DNA of 64,000 bases from an uncultured Clostridia bacterium (GCA_934141605.1 CAKPCL010000006.1:1-64000), one strand, 5' to 3'. Shown: positions 8,808-18,676, counted from the first letter of the stretch. Notes: generated by a model from the letters alone, not told the origin. Made by a program: numbers and translations.

Positions 8808-11800
8808 TTACAATAATACATTTTGCAACACACTTGAAGAATTTTATAATATGGTTGATAAGATGTCTATTTCTGAATCTAAAAAATCAACTTTGAAAAA
8901 AAATGCTAAAAAATATAAAACTACAATTGAAAAGACCTATAATGTTTATAAGTATACAACTGATACTTATTTCTTAAAGGAAACTGGTAGTTGGACTAAA
9001 ACGACTACTGTACTTTCAACAGACTCAGACGGAAGAATAGAAATAGATCCAATACCAGCATTAAAGGATGTAGTAATACCAGCAGGTTCATATTATAATG
9101 GAAAGATTACTACAAAGGATATATCTAAAGCAAAATATTATGTAGATGAAAATGGAAATAAATTAGAAAAACCTAAAATTAAAGCACAAGAAATTAACAA
9201 TCCCTGGTACGGATATACAGATAAACCATGTGTAACTATTGAAGGATCAGGAAAAGTTGTGGTTGAAAACACGCAGAGACAAGTAAAATTATCAGGATAT
9301 GTATGGTTAGACGCTACTAGTGGAAAAATTTCTACAAGAGATAATATATATAGCAACGGTGAACCAGGAGTCAACGGTATACAAGTATATTTAAAAAATA
9401 AAAGCAATGGAGCAATAGTAAAATCAGCTACTACTGGTGAATATGGATTATATAGTATAAATGGTGGAGAATATCAATTTACAGAGGTTTCTTTAGATGA
9501 ACTTGAAAAAAATAACTACTACATAGAATTTGTATATCATGGAATTACTTACCAAGCAGTTGACAGTTATAACTTAAATGCAGCGAATTCTTCAAAAGTT
9601 GAGGAAAATGGTTCAAGACAAACCTTAAATAATAATTTTTCATCAGTAGACGGAAATGGAACACAAAATTTAAATATTAATGGAGTAACGGTAAATTATA
9701 ATAAGAGTGGAAATTATAAAAGTACGGTTAGTGGTATCTCAGGAGACGAGGTTGTAGCTAATACAGTAGAAACAGGTTATGAACTATCAAGAGATTGGTC
9801 ATATACACAAGCTGAAATAAAAAATATAAATTTAGGATTGTATGAAAGACCACAAATAGATTTAGCGCTAGGACAAGACTTAGAAGAAATTACAGTAAAA
9901 TCAAATGGAAAAGAACATATCTATACATATGGACAAAGACCATATGTTAATGAAAACGAAAACATTTATAAAGACCAAACACAAACTTATACAAGAGACC
10001 TTTATAAAGCAGATGCAGGATATGGTGAGAAAAATCCAGAACAATTTGAAGTAATATTAACATATAAAATTAGATTATTAAATCAATCAGGAAATGGTTA
10101 TACCGTTAAAATAAATAATTTGTTGAACTATTATAATAAAGAATATGAAATAGTAGCAATTGGAGAAAATTGGAATAAAGATAATAACACAATATCAAAT
10201 ACAATAGATAGAAATCCTAATGTTGGAGAAGTTAACGGATATAAAAAATCAATAATATACATAAATACAACGATGGGACCTAATGAATATTCAAAAGACT
10301 TCTATATACAATATAGCATTAGTGCAGCAAATACATTAAGCTTATTGAATAGTGGGAACATAAATTTATATCCAGTAGCTGAAATAAATTCATACACTAC
10401 ATATTCAAACGGCGGAGTAGTAGCAGCAGTAGATGTAGACTCTGTACCAGGAAATGCAACACCAGGAAATATATCTTCATACGAAGATGATACAGAGGCA
10501 GCACCAATAGTACAATTAAAAGAAACTGATAGTGTAAGAACATTAAATGGAACAGTATTCGTAGATAGTGCAACAGGAGAACTAGGAACAGGAAAAATTA
10601 GACAAGGCGATGGAAGGTATGGCACAGGTGATATTCCATTAAAAGGAATCCAAGTAGAATTAATTGACTTAGACAGGAACCAAACTGGTTACATTTATTC
10701 AGACTCTGGATTACAAGAAGCAAAAACAACCACAGATGACCAAGGAAACTATTACTTTAATGGTTTAGTTGCAGGTAATTATGTAGTAAGATTTACATGG
10801 GGAGATTCAACTTATAAAGTCCAATATTACAAAGGAACAATTTATGAAAAAGACGGAAGAGAAGATGATGTATATTGGTATAGAAGAGCAGACAATACAA
10901 GAAGAACAGATGCAATAGATAATTATGCTATAAGACAAGAAATAGATAATGAAACAGCAAATGTAACAGATAATACTTTAGCAACTAGAATAGAAAATGC
11001 ATATAACGGACATGATGATAAAATTACGAAAACAAAAATGCAGTCTAATACTCCAACAATGGCATTTGGTGTAGAATTTAACGATAATAATTATAATAAT
11101 ATAGTTATTTCAAATGGTGTAGACAACCAAAAAATAACAGAAACATTTAAAATTGAAGATGTAGACTTTGGTATTATAGAAAGAGCAAAACAACAAATGG
11201 ACATATCAAAAAGAGTAAAATACTTCAAAATCACATTATCAAATGGACAAGTTCTTGCAGAAGCAAATATTGATGCAAATGGAAAGGTAAATGGAGAATT
11301 AAACTATGTAACATATCAACCATCATCAATAAATAACGGAATTAAATCTAATGGATTTATAAAAGCAGAAGTTGACAAAGAAATAATAGAAAATGCAAAT
11401 CTATTAATTAAATATGAAATTGTTGTAACAAATAACAGTGAAAAGGATTATTATACATATGACTATTACGCATATGGTACAATACCAGGAGAAGATAAAG
11501 TTATAACATTAAGACCATCAACAATTATAGAATATTCAGACTCTGAAATGATATTAAACAATAATAATTCATGGAATTTAACTAATACGACTGAAATAAG
11601 AAATTTAAATGCACATTATGCAACTGACAGCGAATTCTTAAAGGGAAGGACATTATATGCAAATACAGGTATGGGAGCATTTAAACCTACAGAATCACAA
11701 ATAATGGAAATAGAGGCTTCAAAATTATTAACATCAACAGATGATTATACATTTGATAATGATGTTGAGATAGCAACAATAAATAAACCGGTGACAGATG

Positions 11801-11985
11801 ATCAAAAGGGAAGTGTAGCTAAGTTTTCTATAAACGGCGTGGCTGTAGATGCGGCAGAAGAGGCAATTATTATACCACCTACGGGAGATAATGAATCATA
11901 TACTCAAATAGTAATAATTAGTGTAATTTCACTTGCTATATTGTCAACAGGAATAGTTTTAATTAAAAAATTTGTTATTGGCTAG
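8800..11985 (+). CDS. Giant surface adhesin, segment 3 of 3: SdrD B-like repeats and wall-sorting signal
   Basis: Frame entered by reading C|GGA at 8799 (EKIP then GYSYNNTFC). It aligns through its length with the paralogue at 47731: VKLSGYVWLDATSG against VKLSGYVWLEENQG, GEYQFTEVSLDELE against GEYQFVDVDLDELQ, and TVFVDSATG against TVFVDSTGK. The SdrD B-like domains are beta-sandwich spacers. The C-terminus IPPTGD, about 22 hydrophobic residues and KKFVIG match an (L/I)PxTG sortase signal, so the product is probably linked to peptidoglycan. No sortase gene is visible in the window. With both shifts the full gene (8,900 nt) encodes about 2,965 residues. A terminator follows at 11989. Confidence 0.82.
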   Translation, partial: GYSYNNTFCNTLEEFYNMVDKMSISESKKSTLKKNAKKYKTTIEKTYNVYKYTTDTYFLKETGSWTKTTTVLSTDSDGRIEIDPIPALKDVVIPAGSYYNGKITTKDISKAKYYVDENGNKLEKPKIKAQEINNPWYGYTDKPCVTIEGSGKVVVENTQRQVKLSGYVWLDATSGKISTRDNIYSNGEPGVNGIQVYLKNKSNGAIVKSATTGEYGLYSINGGEYQFTEVSLDELEKNNYYIEFVYHGITYQAVDSYNLNAANSSKVEENGSRQTLNNNFSSVDGNGTQNLNINGVTVNYNKSGNYKSTVSGISGDEVVANTVETGYELSRDWSYTQAEIKNINLGLYERPQIDLALGQDLEEITVKSNGKEHIYTYGQRPYVNENENIYKDQTQTYTRDLYKADAGYGEKNPEQFEVILTYKIRLLNQSGNGYTVKINNLLNYYNKEYEIVAIGENWNKDNNTISNTIDRNPNVGEVNGYKKSIIYINTTMGPNEYSKDFYIQYSISAANTLSLLNSGNINLYPVAEINSYTTYSNGGVVAAVDVDSVPGNATPGNISSYEDDTEAAPIVQLKETDSVRTLNGTVFVDSATGELGTGKIRQGDGRYGTGDIPLKGIQVELIDLDRNQTGYIYSDSGLQEAKTTTDDQGNYYFNGLVAGNYVVRFTWGDSTYKVQYYKGTIYEKDGREDDVYWYRRADNTRRTDAIDNYAIRQEIDNETANVTDNTLATRIENAYNGHDDKITKTKMQSNTPTMAFGVEFNDNNYNNIVISNGVDNQKITETFKIEDVDFGIIERAKQQMDISKRVKYFKITLSNGQVLAEANIDANGKVNGELNYVTYQPSSINNGIKSNGFIKAEVDKEIIENANLLIKYEIVVTNNSEKDYYTYDYYAYGTIPGEDKVITLRPSTIIEYSDSEMILNNNNSWNLTNTTEIRNLNAHYATDSEFLKGRTLYANTGMGAFKPTESQIMEIEASKLLTSTDDYTFDNDVEIATINKPVTDDQKGSVAKFSINGVAVDAAEEAIIIPPTGDNESYTQIVIISVISLAILSTGIVLIKKFVIG

Positions 11986-11988
11986 AAT

Positions 11989-12020
11989 AAAACCTCATAG
12001 AAATATGAGGTTTTGTTTTG
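11989..12020 (+). terminator. Terminator after adhesin gene
   Basis: AAAACCTCATA (11989-11999), loop GAAA, TATGAGGTTTT (12004-12014), then a T-rich tail. Confidence 0.85.
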
Positions 12021-12094
12021 CTTAAAAAATTTTTTCGAAAAATCTTGGCTCAAAAAAAACCGGTTCAAAAAAATGATATTTTTTGAAAAAACTA

Positions 12095-12123
12095 TTGAAA
12101 TTGTTTATAAAATGTGCTATTAT
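12095..12123 (+). promoter_or_regulatory. Promoter of tRNA-Pro
   Basis: TTGAAA at 12095-12100 and TATTAT at 12118-12123 with a 17-bp spacer match a sigma-A-type promoter; the tRNA begins 31 bases after the -10 box. Confidence 0.7.
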
Positions 12124-12153
12124 ATATAAGCGTTTAGCAGATTTATATTATTT

Positions 12154-12229
12154 CGAGGTGTAGCGCAGTTGGTAGCGCGCGTGGTTTGGGACCATGAGGT
12201 CGCAGGTTCGATCCCTGTCACCTCGACCA
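12154..12229 (+). tRNA. tRNA-Pro, anticodon TGG
   Basis: Cloverleaf with acceptor CGAGGTG/CACCTCG, D-arm AGCGCAGTTGGTAGCGC, anticodon stem CGTGG/CCATG with loop TTTGGGA (anticodon TGG), T-loop TTCGATC and encoded CCA at 12227-12229. Confidence 0.95.
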
Positions 12230-12249
12230 TAAAAATATTTTCAGTACAA

Positions 12250-12282
12250 GAAATTACCTAAAAATAGGTAGTTTCTTTTTTT
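12250..12282 (+). terminator. Terminator after tRNA-Pro
   Basis: GAAATTACCTA (12250-12260), loop AAAA, TAGGTAGTTTC (12265-12275) and a run of seven T. Confidence 0.85.
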
Positions 12283-12524
12283 ACCTAAAAATAGCAATTT
12301 TTAGCTATATATCAGTTTTAAGGACACTTTTTTAAATCATTAAAATTATATAACTTTTGTAAAAAGTTATCAAGTAAAAGAACTAGATTAATCTAAACGA
12401 AGAAATCTAGTTCAATAAATAAATAATATAAATATATGAATTTAAAGAAATTTTAGCAAAACAAGATAAATAAGTCAATAAAAAAAGCAAAAAAACTAAA
12501 AAAATATTGAAATATAAGCAAAAA
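12283..12524. other. Intergenic region with two hairpins
   Basis: Non-coding stretch. Inverted repeats at 12350-12370 (ATAACTTTT/AAAAGTTAT, loop GTA) and at 12380-12413 (GAACTAGATT/AATCTAGTTC). The second is followed by T on the minus strand and may end transcription of the oxidoreductase gene. Nothing else recognised. Confidence 0.5.
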
Positions 12525-14031
12525 TTATATATTTAAATTATATATTTCTAAATTTTTAAAAGCAGGGTCATACAAATTCTTTCCCATAAAATCAAATCTT
12601 GAACCATGACAAGGACAATCCCAAGTTTTATCTGTATCATTCCAAGAAAGTAAACAGCCTAAATGGGTACAAGCAGGTTTAACAGCAAAAATATTACCGA
12701 GAGGTATCTTTATAAATACCAACTTTTTGATTATTAATATTAACAATGCCTCCTGAATTATTAGGAATTGAATTAAAATCAACACTTGAATCTTTAATTT
12801 TCTTAATTGCAAGAGAGTTAACAGATTCAGTAATCATATTTTTAATTTCTGTTCTATTTTTTATAGGATTAACACGAGTAGAATCGAAAACATAAGCATA
12901 TTTATTTTTCTTTTCAAGAATCATATCACAAACAATATTAGCTGCAACATTAGAAGTAGTCATACCCCATTTATTAAAACCAGTACCAACATAAATGTTA
13001 TCCATAATATTAGAAAAATGTCCGATATAAGGAATTTTATCTAAAGTAATGCAATCACGGGTATCCCATCTAAATAAAATTTCACAGTGCGGATATAGTT
13101 GCTTTGCATAGCTTTCCAAATTATCATAAGTATCCATATATGTTGTAGGAGTGCCAGTTTTATGAGTACAACCTCCTAAAAGAAGAATTTTTTTGTCATT
13201 ATAATATGCTGTTCTAAAGGAATAAATTGGTTCAGAAGCAGAAATGTACATACCATTAAATAAAGTTTTTTTGGTATCAATTCCAATTACATATGAAGTT
13301 GATTGATACATTTTAAAGAAATATATTCCAGGAAAATTAATAAATGGATAATGTGAAGCCAATATAACATATTTTGACTGTATTGTTCCGCCCATAGTAA
13401 ATGTTTCAAAAATTTCTCCATGTTTTTTTACATCATAGACAATTGTGTTAGTATATATATTACAGTTATTTTTGATGATGCAATTACATAAACCATCTAT
13501 ATATTTAATAGGATTAAATTGAGCTTGGTTTTTAAATTGAATACCACCTTTGATATCAAAAGGCAAGCCAGATTTTGTCACAAAATTAGCAGGAAAACCA
13601 ATAGCATTTACACAATCAACTTCTTTTTTGATTTTACTAACTTCAGCTTCATTAGTTGTATAAACAAAACTAGATTGATTTTCAAAATCACATTTTATAT
13701 TTTCTGTATTAATAATATTTTCTATGTTTTCAATAGCCTCTTCATTTGCAAATAAATAATCTTTTGCAAACTGCTCACCATAAGTATCCACTAAATAAGT
13801 ATAAAATAGACCGTGCTGAGAAGTTATCTTGGCAGTTGTATGGCCAGTTGTTTTACTGCCAACAGTACTTTTATCCACAATAGCAACTTTCAAGCCAGAT
13901 TTTGATAAGTAATAGCCACATGTTAAACCAAATATTCCAGCACCTATTATGCAAACATCAGCAGAGATATTTTTATTTAAACTTTCAAAAGTTTTTTTAT
14001 TTGAAGTTTCATTTAACCATAAAGAATTCAT
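12525..14031 (-). CDS. FAD-dependent oxidoreductase with C-terminal Rieske domain (needs +1 shift)
   Basis: The N-terminal part is a DAO-type flavoprotein: [20 protein letters not shown] is the dinucleotide-binding GxGxxG motif, and [15 protein letters not shown] closes the FAD fold. The C-terminal Rieske [2Fe-2S] domain has CTHLGC and CPCHGSRF, the two Cys-His ligand pairs. The frame stops at CGG-TAA (12699-12694) just before the Rieske domain. Skipping one C reads C|GGT and joins IYKDTS to [15 protein letters not shown], matching the continuous family architecture; total length is then about 501 residues. ATG 14031 has RBS AAAGGTGG; the longer frame to 14079 lacks support. Electron donor and acceptor unknown; cytoplasmic. 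Confidence 0.85.
12697..12699 (-). other. CGG +1 frameshift site in Rieske oxidoreductase (C|GGT)
   Basis: Minus-strand codons ACC TCT CGG TAA. Skipping the C reads GGT AAT ATT TTT GCT GTT and continues into the Rieske domain. Here the stop follows CGG immediately. Confidence 0.87.
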
Positions 14032-14053
14032 ATTTATACCACCTTTTTGTTGA

Positions 14054-14078
14054 TTTGAGACAGTCCGAATTTGTCTCA
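14054..14078. promoter_or_regulatory. TTGAGACA inverted repeat between divergent genes
   Basis: TTGAGACA (14054-14061) and TGTCTCAA (14071-14078) form an 8-bp inverted repeat in the 144-bp gap between the oxidoreductase and aminopeptidase genes. It could be an operator or a small repeat; related TGAGACAG/CTGTCTCA arms occur in the terminator at 54680. Confidence 0.35.
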
Positions 14079-14175
14079 ATTTATTATTTACTAAAAAATA
14101 TAATAAATACGAAAAAAAGTGGAAAAATAAAAAATAAAGTGATATACTTAAAAAAATTAAACTAAGGAGGATATA

Positions 14176-15573
14176 ATGGAAAAGGATTTAGAAAAAAAAT
14201 TATTTAGACAAAAAACAAATGGCTGGGATACAGTTGATACAAGAAAGAAAGAGACTATTTTTAATTTTTCAAAAAATTATATGAATTTTTTAAACAAAGC
14301 AAAAACTGAAAGAGAATTTATTGTAGAGGCTACAAAAATGGCAAAAGAAAATGGATATAAAGACATTGCTGAATTTGAAAAATTACAACCAGGAGATAGA
14401 GTATATTTCATAAATAGAGAAAAAAGTATGTATTTAGCAATAATCGGAACAGAGAACATAGAAAATGGGCTTCATATAATCGGTTCACATGTAGATTCAC
14501 CAAGATTGGATTTAAAACCAAATCCACTTTACGAAGATTCGGAGTTAGCATATTTAAAAACTCATTATTATGGAGGAATTAAAAAATATCAATGGACAAC
14601 AATTCCATTAAGCATTCATGGTGTAATTGTAAAAACAAATGGAGAAAAGGTTGTTGTTAATATAGGTGAAGATGAAGATGATCCAATATTTACAATAACA
14701 GATTTATTACCACATTTGGCTCAAGAACAAATGGAAAAGAAATTAAAAAATGGAATAGATGGAGAAGATTTAAATCTTTTAGTTGGAAGTATTCCATATC
14801 AAGATGAAAACGCAAAAGAAAAAGTTAAATTAAATATTTTAAATATTTTGAATCAAAAATATGGAATTACAGAAGCTGATTTCCAAAGTTCAGAATTGGA
14901 AATAATACCAGCATTTAAAGCAAGAAGTTTGGGATTTGATTCAGGATTAGTTGCAGCTTATGGACAAGATGATAAAGTTTGTGCTTATACTTCACTTGCT
15001 GCTATGATGACATTAGAAAATGTAAAAAATACAGCAGTTTGTATTTTATCTGATAAAGAAGAAATAGGAAGTATGGGAAATACAGGTATGGAATCACATA
15101 TGTTTGATTTCTTTATATCAGAAATTCTAAATAAATTAGAGGTTAATAAACCAAATATGCTAGATAAAGTATTTTGTTTTTCTAAGATGTTATCTTCAGA
15201 TGTTGACGCAGGATTTGACCCAATATATGCTTCTGTTTCAGATAAATTAAATGCAGGTTTTTTAGGAAAAGGAATTAGTGTTAACAAATATACAGGAGCT
15301 AGAGGAAAGTCAGGAGCTTCTGATGCAAATGCAGAATATGTTGCTTGGGTTAGAAATATTTTAGAGAAAAATGATATAAGATATCAAATTGCAGAACTTG
15401 GAAAAGTTGATATTGGCGGTGGAGGAACAATTGCATACATTTTAGCAAATAAAGGTGCAGATGTTATAGATTGTGGTGTTCCAGTACTTTCAATGCACGC
15501 ACCATATGAAGTTACAAGCAAATTCGATATATATTCAGCTTTTGAAACTTATAAAGCTTTTTGGAAAGAATAA
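14176..15573 (+). CDS. M18-family aminopeptidase
   Basis: 465 residues, usual M18 (aspartyl aminopeptidase) length. Metal-ligand motifs are visible: GSHVDSPRLDLKP with the first His and catalytic Asp, SDKEEIGSMGNTG with the Glu pair, and LSMHAPYEV with the C-terminal His. The family is a dinuclear zinc exopeptidase that removes N-terminal residues from peptides in the cytoplasm. ATG 14176 has RBS AAGGAGG at close spacing. The gene is monocistronic, with a strong terminator at 15575 shared with the convergent HTH gene. Confidence 0.92.
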   Translation: MEKDLEKKLFRQKTNGWDTVDTRKKETIFNFSKNYMNFLNKAKTEREFIVEATKMAKENGYKDIAEFEKLQPGDRVYFINREKSMYLAIIGTENIENGLHIIGSHVDSPRLDLKPNPLYEDSELAYLKTHYYGGIKKYQWTTIPLSIHGVIVKTNGEKVVVNIGEDEDDPIFTITDLLPHLAQEQMEKKLKNGIDGEDLNLLVGSIPYQDENAKEKVKLNILNILNQKYGITEADFQSSELEIIPAFKARSLGFDSGLVAAYGQDDKVCAYTSLAAMMTLENVKNTAVCILSDKEEIGSMGNTGMESHMFDFFISEILNKLEVNKPNMLDKVFCFSKMLSSDVDAGFDPIYASVSDKLNAGFLGKGISVNKYTGARGKSGASDANAEYVAWVRNILEKNDIRYQIAELGKVDIGGGGTIAYILANKGADVIDCGVPVLSMHAPYEVTSKFDIYSAFETYKAFWKE

Positions 15574-15574
15574 T

Positions 15575-15617
15575 AAAAAACGGGATTGTGTGGTAACCAC
15601 TTAAAATCCCGTTTTTT
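15575..15617. terminator. Bidirectional terminator between convergent genes
   Basis: AAAAAACGGGATT (15575-15587) pairs with AATCCCGTTTTTT (15605-15617); the loop holds a second inverted repeat, GTGGT/ACCAC. Confidence 0.85.
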
Positions 15618-15629
15618 CTTAGTTGGATT

Positions 15630-15968
15630 TTATATATTTTCTAATAAATCAATTACTGAAATAATAAATTCAATTTTATCTTTTGATAGTTTACTAGCTT
15701 TTTGTGATAATTTCATTTGAGATTGTAAATCTTCATTAACAATTAATTTTTCAAAAATTACATTTGGAGATATTCCTAAAATATTCATATAATTAACAAG
15801 AGTTTCAACTTTAACTCCACCTGTACCATTTTCAATTCTAGAAATATATTTTACGGAAATTCCTAATTTTTCTGCAATTTTTTCTTGAGTTAGTTTGTTT
15901 TTTACACGATATTCTTTAAAGATTTCGCCTAATACTTTATCAATATCAAATTTTTTTTCAGATTTCAT
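15630..15968 (-). CDS. XRE-family transcriptional regulator
   Basis: 112 residues. Residues 12-70 form a Cro/C1 HTH: FKEYRVKNKLTQEKIAEKLG, then ISVKYISRIENGTGGVKVET. The C-terminal 40 residues are helical and charged. The protein is a cytoplasmic DNA-binding repressor or activator; no ligand domain is seen. It is divergent from the Spo0A-like gene across a 354-bp region that holds an inverted repeat (16122-16130 and 16171-16179), a candidate target. Confidence 0.85.
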   Translation of the reverse strand: MKSEKKFDIDKVLGEIFKEYRVKNKLTQEKIAEKLGISVKYISRIENGTGGVKVETLVNYMNILGISPNVIFEKLIVNEDLQSQMKLSQKASKLSKDKIEFIISVIDLLENI

Positions 15969-16322
15969 ATTATACCTCCATATTATCTTACAACCTATGT
16001 ATTAAGTATACCAAGGCATTTAAACTAATTAAACCAATTGGTAATATGAAATAAAAATGCAAAAAATGTCGAAAAAATACCGGTTTTACAATGAAAAAAT
16101 AAGAAAATAAAAATAAATGAGTACCACTTTTAGTTATACCCATTTTTCACAATATAATACAAAATATTTTAAAGTGGTATAATAGCGATTAGAGATTTTA
16201 TTATATTTTTAATAAAAAATGCAACTATAATATAAAAATAATAATCTTATAATATAGGGAGTTTAAAAGTAAAGTTTTTTATAAATTATTTTTTGAGACA
16301 GAGGAAAGGAAGGAAATTTATT
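15969..16322. promoter_or_regulatory. Divergent regulatory region with inverted repeat and Spo0A-like box
   Basis: Non-coding 354 bp. TACCACTTT (16122-16130) and AAAGTGGTA (16171-16179) are a perfect 9-bp inverted repeat; the right arm overlaps a TATAAT -10 candidate at 16178-16183. AATGTCGAAA at 16065-16074 resembles a Spo0A box. RBS AAAGGAAGGA at about 16305-16314 serves the downstream gene. Confidence 0.5.
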
Positions 16323-17060
16323 ATGATAAATGTGCTAGTTGTAGATGATAATTTTTATTTTTCAAAGAAATTAATAAATATTATTTCCACAAGTATTCCT
16401 AAAGTTAGATTATATAATTTTTGCACAAATGGTAAAGAAGCTATTAATTTAATTAAAAATGACATAAATCAAATAGATATAATACTATTAGATTTAAATA
16501 TTCCACAGTACAATGGTATTAAAATATTAAATTATATAGAAAAAAATAATTTAATAAAATATAAAAATTCTATTATAATAATTTCAGGAGAAATAGATAT
16601 GATATTATCATTGAAAAATAATTCATATTTGTATACAATTGTAAGTAAGTCAAGTGGCTATAATAAAATTATAGAAGAATTAAACAGCCTGATACACATA
16701 AAAGAAGAAGAAAAAATTCCAATTGATTATAAGGTACATAAGGAATTAGAAAATTTACATTTTAATTTTTCTTATCTTGGAACTAAGTACATCGAGGAAT
16801 CAATACTTTTTTTATATGAAAATAAATACAATGATATAAAGCTGGAAAAGAAAGTATATCCGGTAATAGCTGAAAGGTATAATACTACAATTAATAATGT
16901 TAAAACTAATATTATAAATTCATGTAATTTAATGTATTATGATTGTGACTTTTATTTAATAAATAAATATTTTGGTAGTGTAGATAATGAAAAACCTACA
17001 CCTAAATTTATAATTACAATGATACTTAATAAATTAAAATTTGGTGACTACTATTTTTAA
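16323..17060 (+). CDS. Spo0A-like response regulator
   Basis: Residues 1-120 are a receiver domain: VLVVDDN (acidic pair), IILLDLNIP (phospho-acceptor Asp at about 54), IISG and VSKSSG (conserved Lys). Residues about 150-245 resemble the Spo0A DNA-binding domain: the stretch FSYLGTKYIEESILFLYENK, VYPVIAERYNTTINNVKTNI and a final KPTPKFIITMI, matching Spo0A segments KVLYPDIAKKYNTT and KPTNSEFI in order. It diverges clearly from canonical Spo0A, so it is probably a paralogue. ATG 16323 has a good RBS; the 16293 start does not. It sits beside an ECF sigma/anti-sigma pair and Spo0A-like boxes, suggesting a local regulatory cluster. Confidence 0.72.
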   Translation: MINVLVVDDNFYFSKKLINIISTSIPKVRLYNFCTNGKEAINLIKNDINQIDIILLDLNIPQYNGIKILNYIEKNNLIKYKNSIIIISGEIDMILSLKNNSYLYTIVSKSSGYNKIIEELNSLIHIKEEEKIPIDYKVHKELENLHFNFSYLGTKYIEESILFLYENKYNDIKLEKKVYPVIAERYNTTINNVKTNIINSCNLMYYDCDFYLINKYFGSVDNEKPTPKFIITMILNKLKFGDYYF

Positions 17061-17138
17061 GAAAAAGTATATTTTGCAAAATGAAATTATTAAATTAAAA
17101 TTTATTTGAAATAATTATATATAAAAGGAGGCAAAAAA

Positions 17139-17654
17139 TTGGAAGAATTAGTAGAAAGAGCAAAAGAAAAAGATGAAGTAGCATTTGCAAAATTAATAAA
17201 AAATATTGAAAAAGAACTTTATGTTGTAGCTAAGGCAAGGTTAAATGATAAAGAAGACATAGGAGATGCAATGCAGGAAACAATATTTAAGGGTTATAGA
17301 AATATTAATAAATTAAAAAACAATTATTCATTTAAACCATGGATAATTAAAATATTGATAAATGAGTGTAATCATATATATAAAAAGAAAGAACATACAA
17401 TATCCTACGACGACAAAGAAATGGAAAAATACATAGCTAATGTAGAAAACAATGAAAATTTAGAATTTGATTTATTAATAAAAGATTTAAATTATGAAGA
17501 GAAAACTATTTTAACAATGTATTATTGCTCTAAATATACAACAAAAGAGATAGGACAGATATTAAATAAAAAAGAAAATACTATAAAGAGTAAAATTTCA
17601 AGATCAAAAGAAAAATTGAGAAATAAATTATTGAAAGAAGGTGAAATGGTATGA
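17139..17654 (+). CDS. ECF-type RNA polymerase sigma factor
   Basis: 171 residues with sigma-70 regions 2 and 4 only. Region 2: FAKLIKNIEKELYVVAKARL, DIGDAMQETIFKGYRNI, then SFKPWIIKILINECNHIYKK. Region 4: NYEEKTILTMYYCSKYTTKE, IGQILNKKENTIKSKISRSK. The protein directs RNA polymerase to a small regulon. TTG 17139 is the start, with RBS AAAAGGAGG. Its stop overlaps the next start by four bases (ATGA), the usual arrangement with a cognate anti-sigma factor. Confidence 0.9.
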   Translation: MEELVERAKEKDEVAFAKLIKNIEKELYVVAKARLNDKEDIGDAMQETIFKGYRNINKLKNNYSFKPWIIKILINECNHIYKKKEHTISYDDKEMEKYIANVENNENLEFDLLIKDLNYEEKTILTMYYCSKYTTKEIGQILNKKENTIKSKISRSKEKLRNKLLKEGEMV

Positions 17655-18676
17655 AAAATGTAGATGAAATACTTGAAAAAATAAAATTAGAAAATATTAA
17701 TGTTCCAGATGAAATAGATGATAAAGTGAATTATGCAATCAATAACCTAAATATTAATAGAAATTTTGAAAATAAATATTTTAACTCTAAAAAATTAATA
17801 ACGGCATTTGTATCATTAGTAATAATAATTTTGACAACTGGTGTTTATGCAACAATGAAAAATAATAGAAAGGTGGAACAAAAGGAGGGAACAATAGAAC
17901 AAAACGCTACAATTTTCAGCAATAGTAATGAATACTACGATTGGGTACATGACATGAACAGTGATGATAATATGTATTATAAAAAAATAACAGATTATTC
18001 TGAATATCTAAAAATAAAAAAGGTATGGAGTGATGTTATAGAAATGAAAGAAGAGGATTTTGAAAATGAATTCTTTTTAATACTTATTGCAAGAGAAAAT
18101 ACATATATTTCAAATATATATTGTGATGAAAATACTACATTTATAGAATTAAGTTATAATAATGCTCAAAATTATAATGCAGAGAAAAATCGTATTACGA
18201 CTAAAATATCAAAAGAATTAGATAGAAAATTTTTAGATATTAAAGTAAATCCTAATATAGAAGGAACAGATAGTTATAAAAAACTTGAGGATTTTGAAAA
18301 AAATTATTCGAAGGAAGAGGCTATATCAGAAGGATATTTTGTTTTAGATGATTGTGAAATAATATCAAAAGATAAAGAACAATTAGATAGATTTATTGAA
18401 AGTACAAATAATGCAAGTTCTACAATAAGAATAATAAATTATAGTACATATAGTGATTTTAAAATATGTGATTTGGTTTATAATAATGGTAATTATCAAA
18501 TGAGTGAATATTGCCCAGAAACTGGAATTACTACTTTTGCAACTGGAAATAGAATAGTAAAACAGTCTGTTAAATACAAGGGTGTGTTTAATGAAAAGTG
18601 GAGTTATCTATTAGTAGATGAGGAAAAATGGAATAAATATGGTGTAAATGAAACTATAATATGTGCTATTAAATAA
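17651..18676 (+). CDS. Membrane anti-sigma factor-like protein
   Basis: 341 residues. A cytoplasmic N-terminus of about 50 residues is followed by one membrane segment (LITAFVSLVIIILTTGVYAT) and a long extracytoplasmic domain. Topology, length of the cytoplasmic part and the 4-nt overlap with the sigma gene indicate an anti-sigma factor that binds the ECF sigma factor until an envelope signal is sensed. The outer domain has no motif I recognise. Confidence 0.68.
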   Translation: MKNVDEILEKIKLENINVPDEIDDKVNYAINNLNINRNFENKYFNSKKLITAFVSLVIIILTTGVYATMKNNRKVEQKEGTIEQNATIFSNSNEYYDWVHDMNSDDNMYYKKITDYSEYLKIKKVWSDVIEMKEEDFENEFFLILIARENTYISNIYCDENTTFIELSYNNAQNYNAEKNRITTKISKELDRKFLDIKVNPNIEGTDSYKKLEDFEKNYSKEEAISEGYFVLDDCEIISKDKEQLDRFIESTNNASSTIRIINYSTYSDFKICDLVYNNGNYQMSEYCPETGITTFATGNRIVKQSVKYKGVFNEKWSYLLVDEEKWNKYGVNETIICAIK

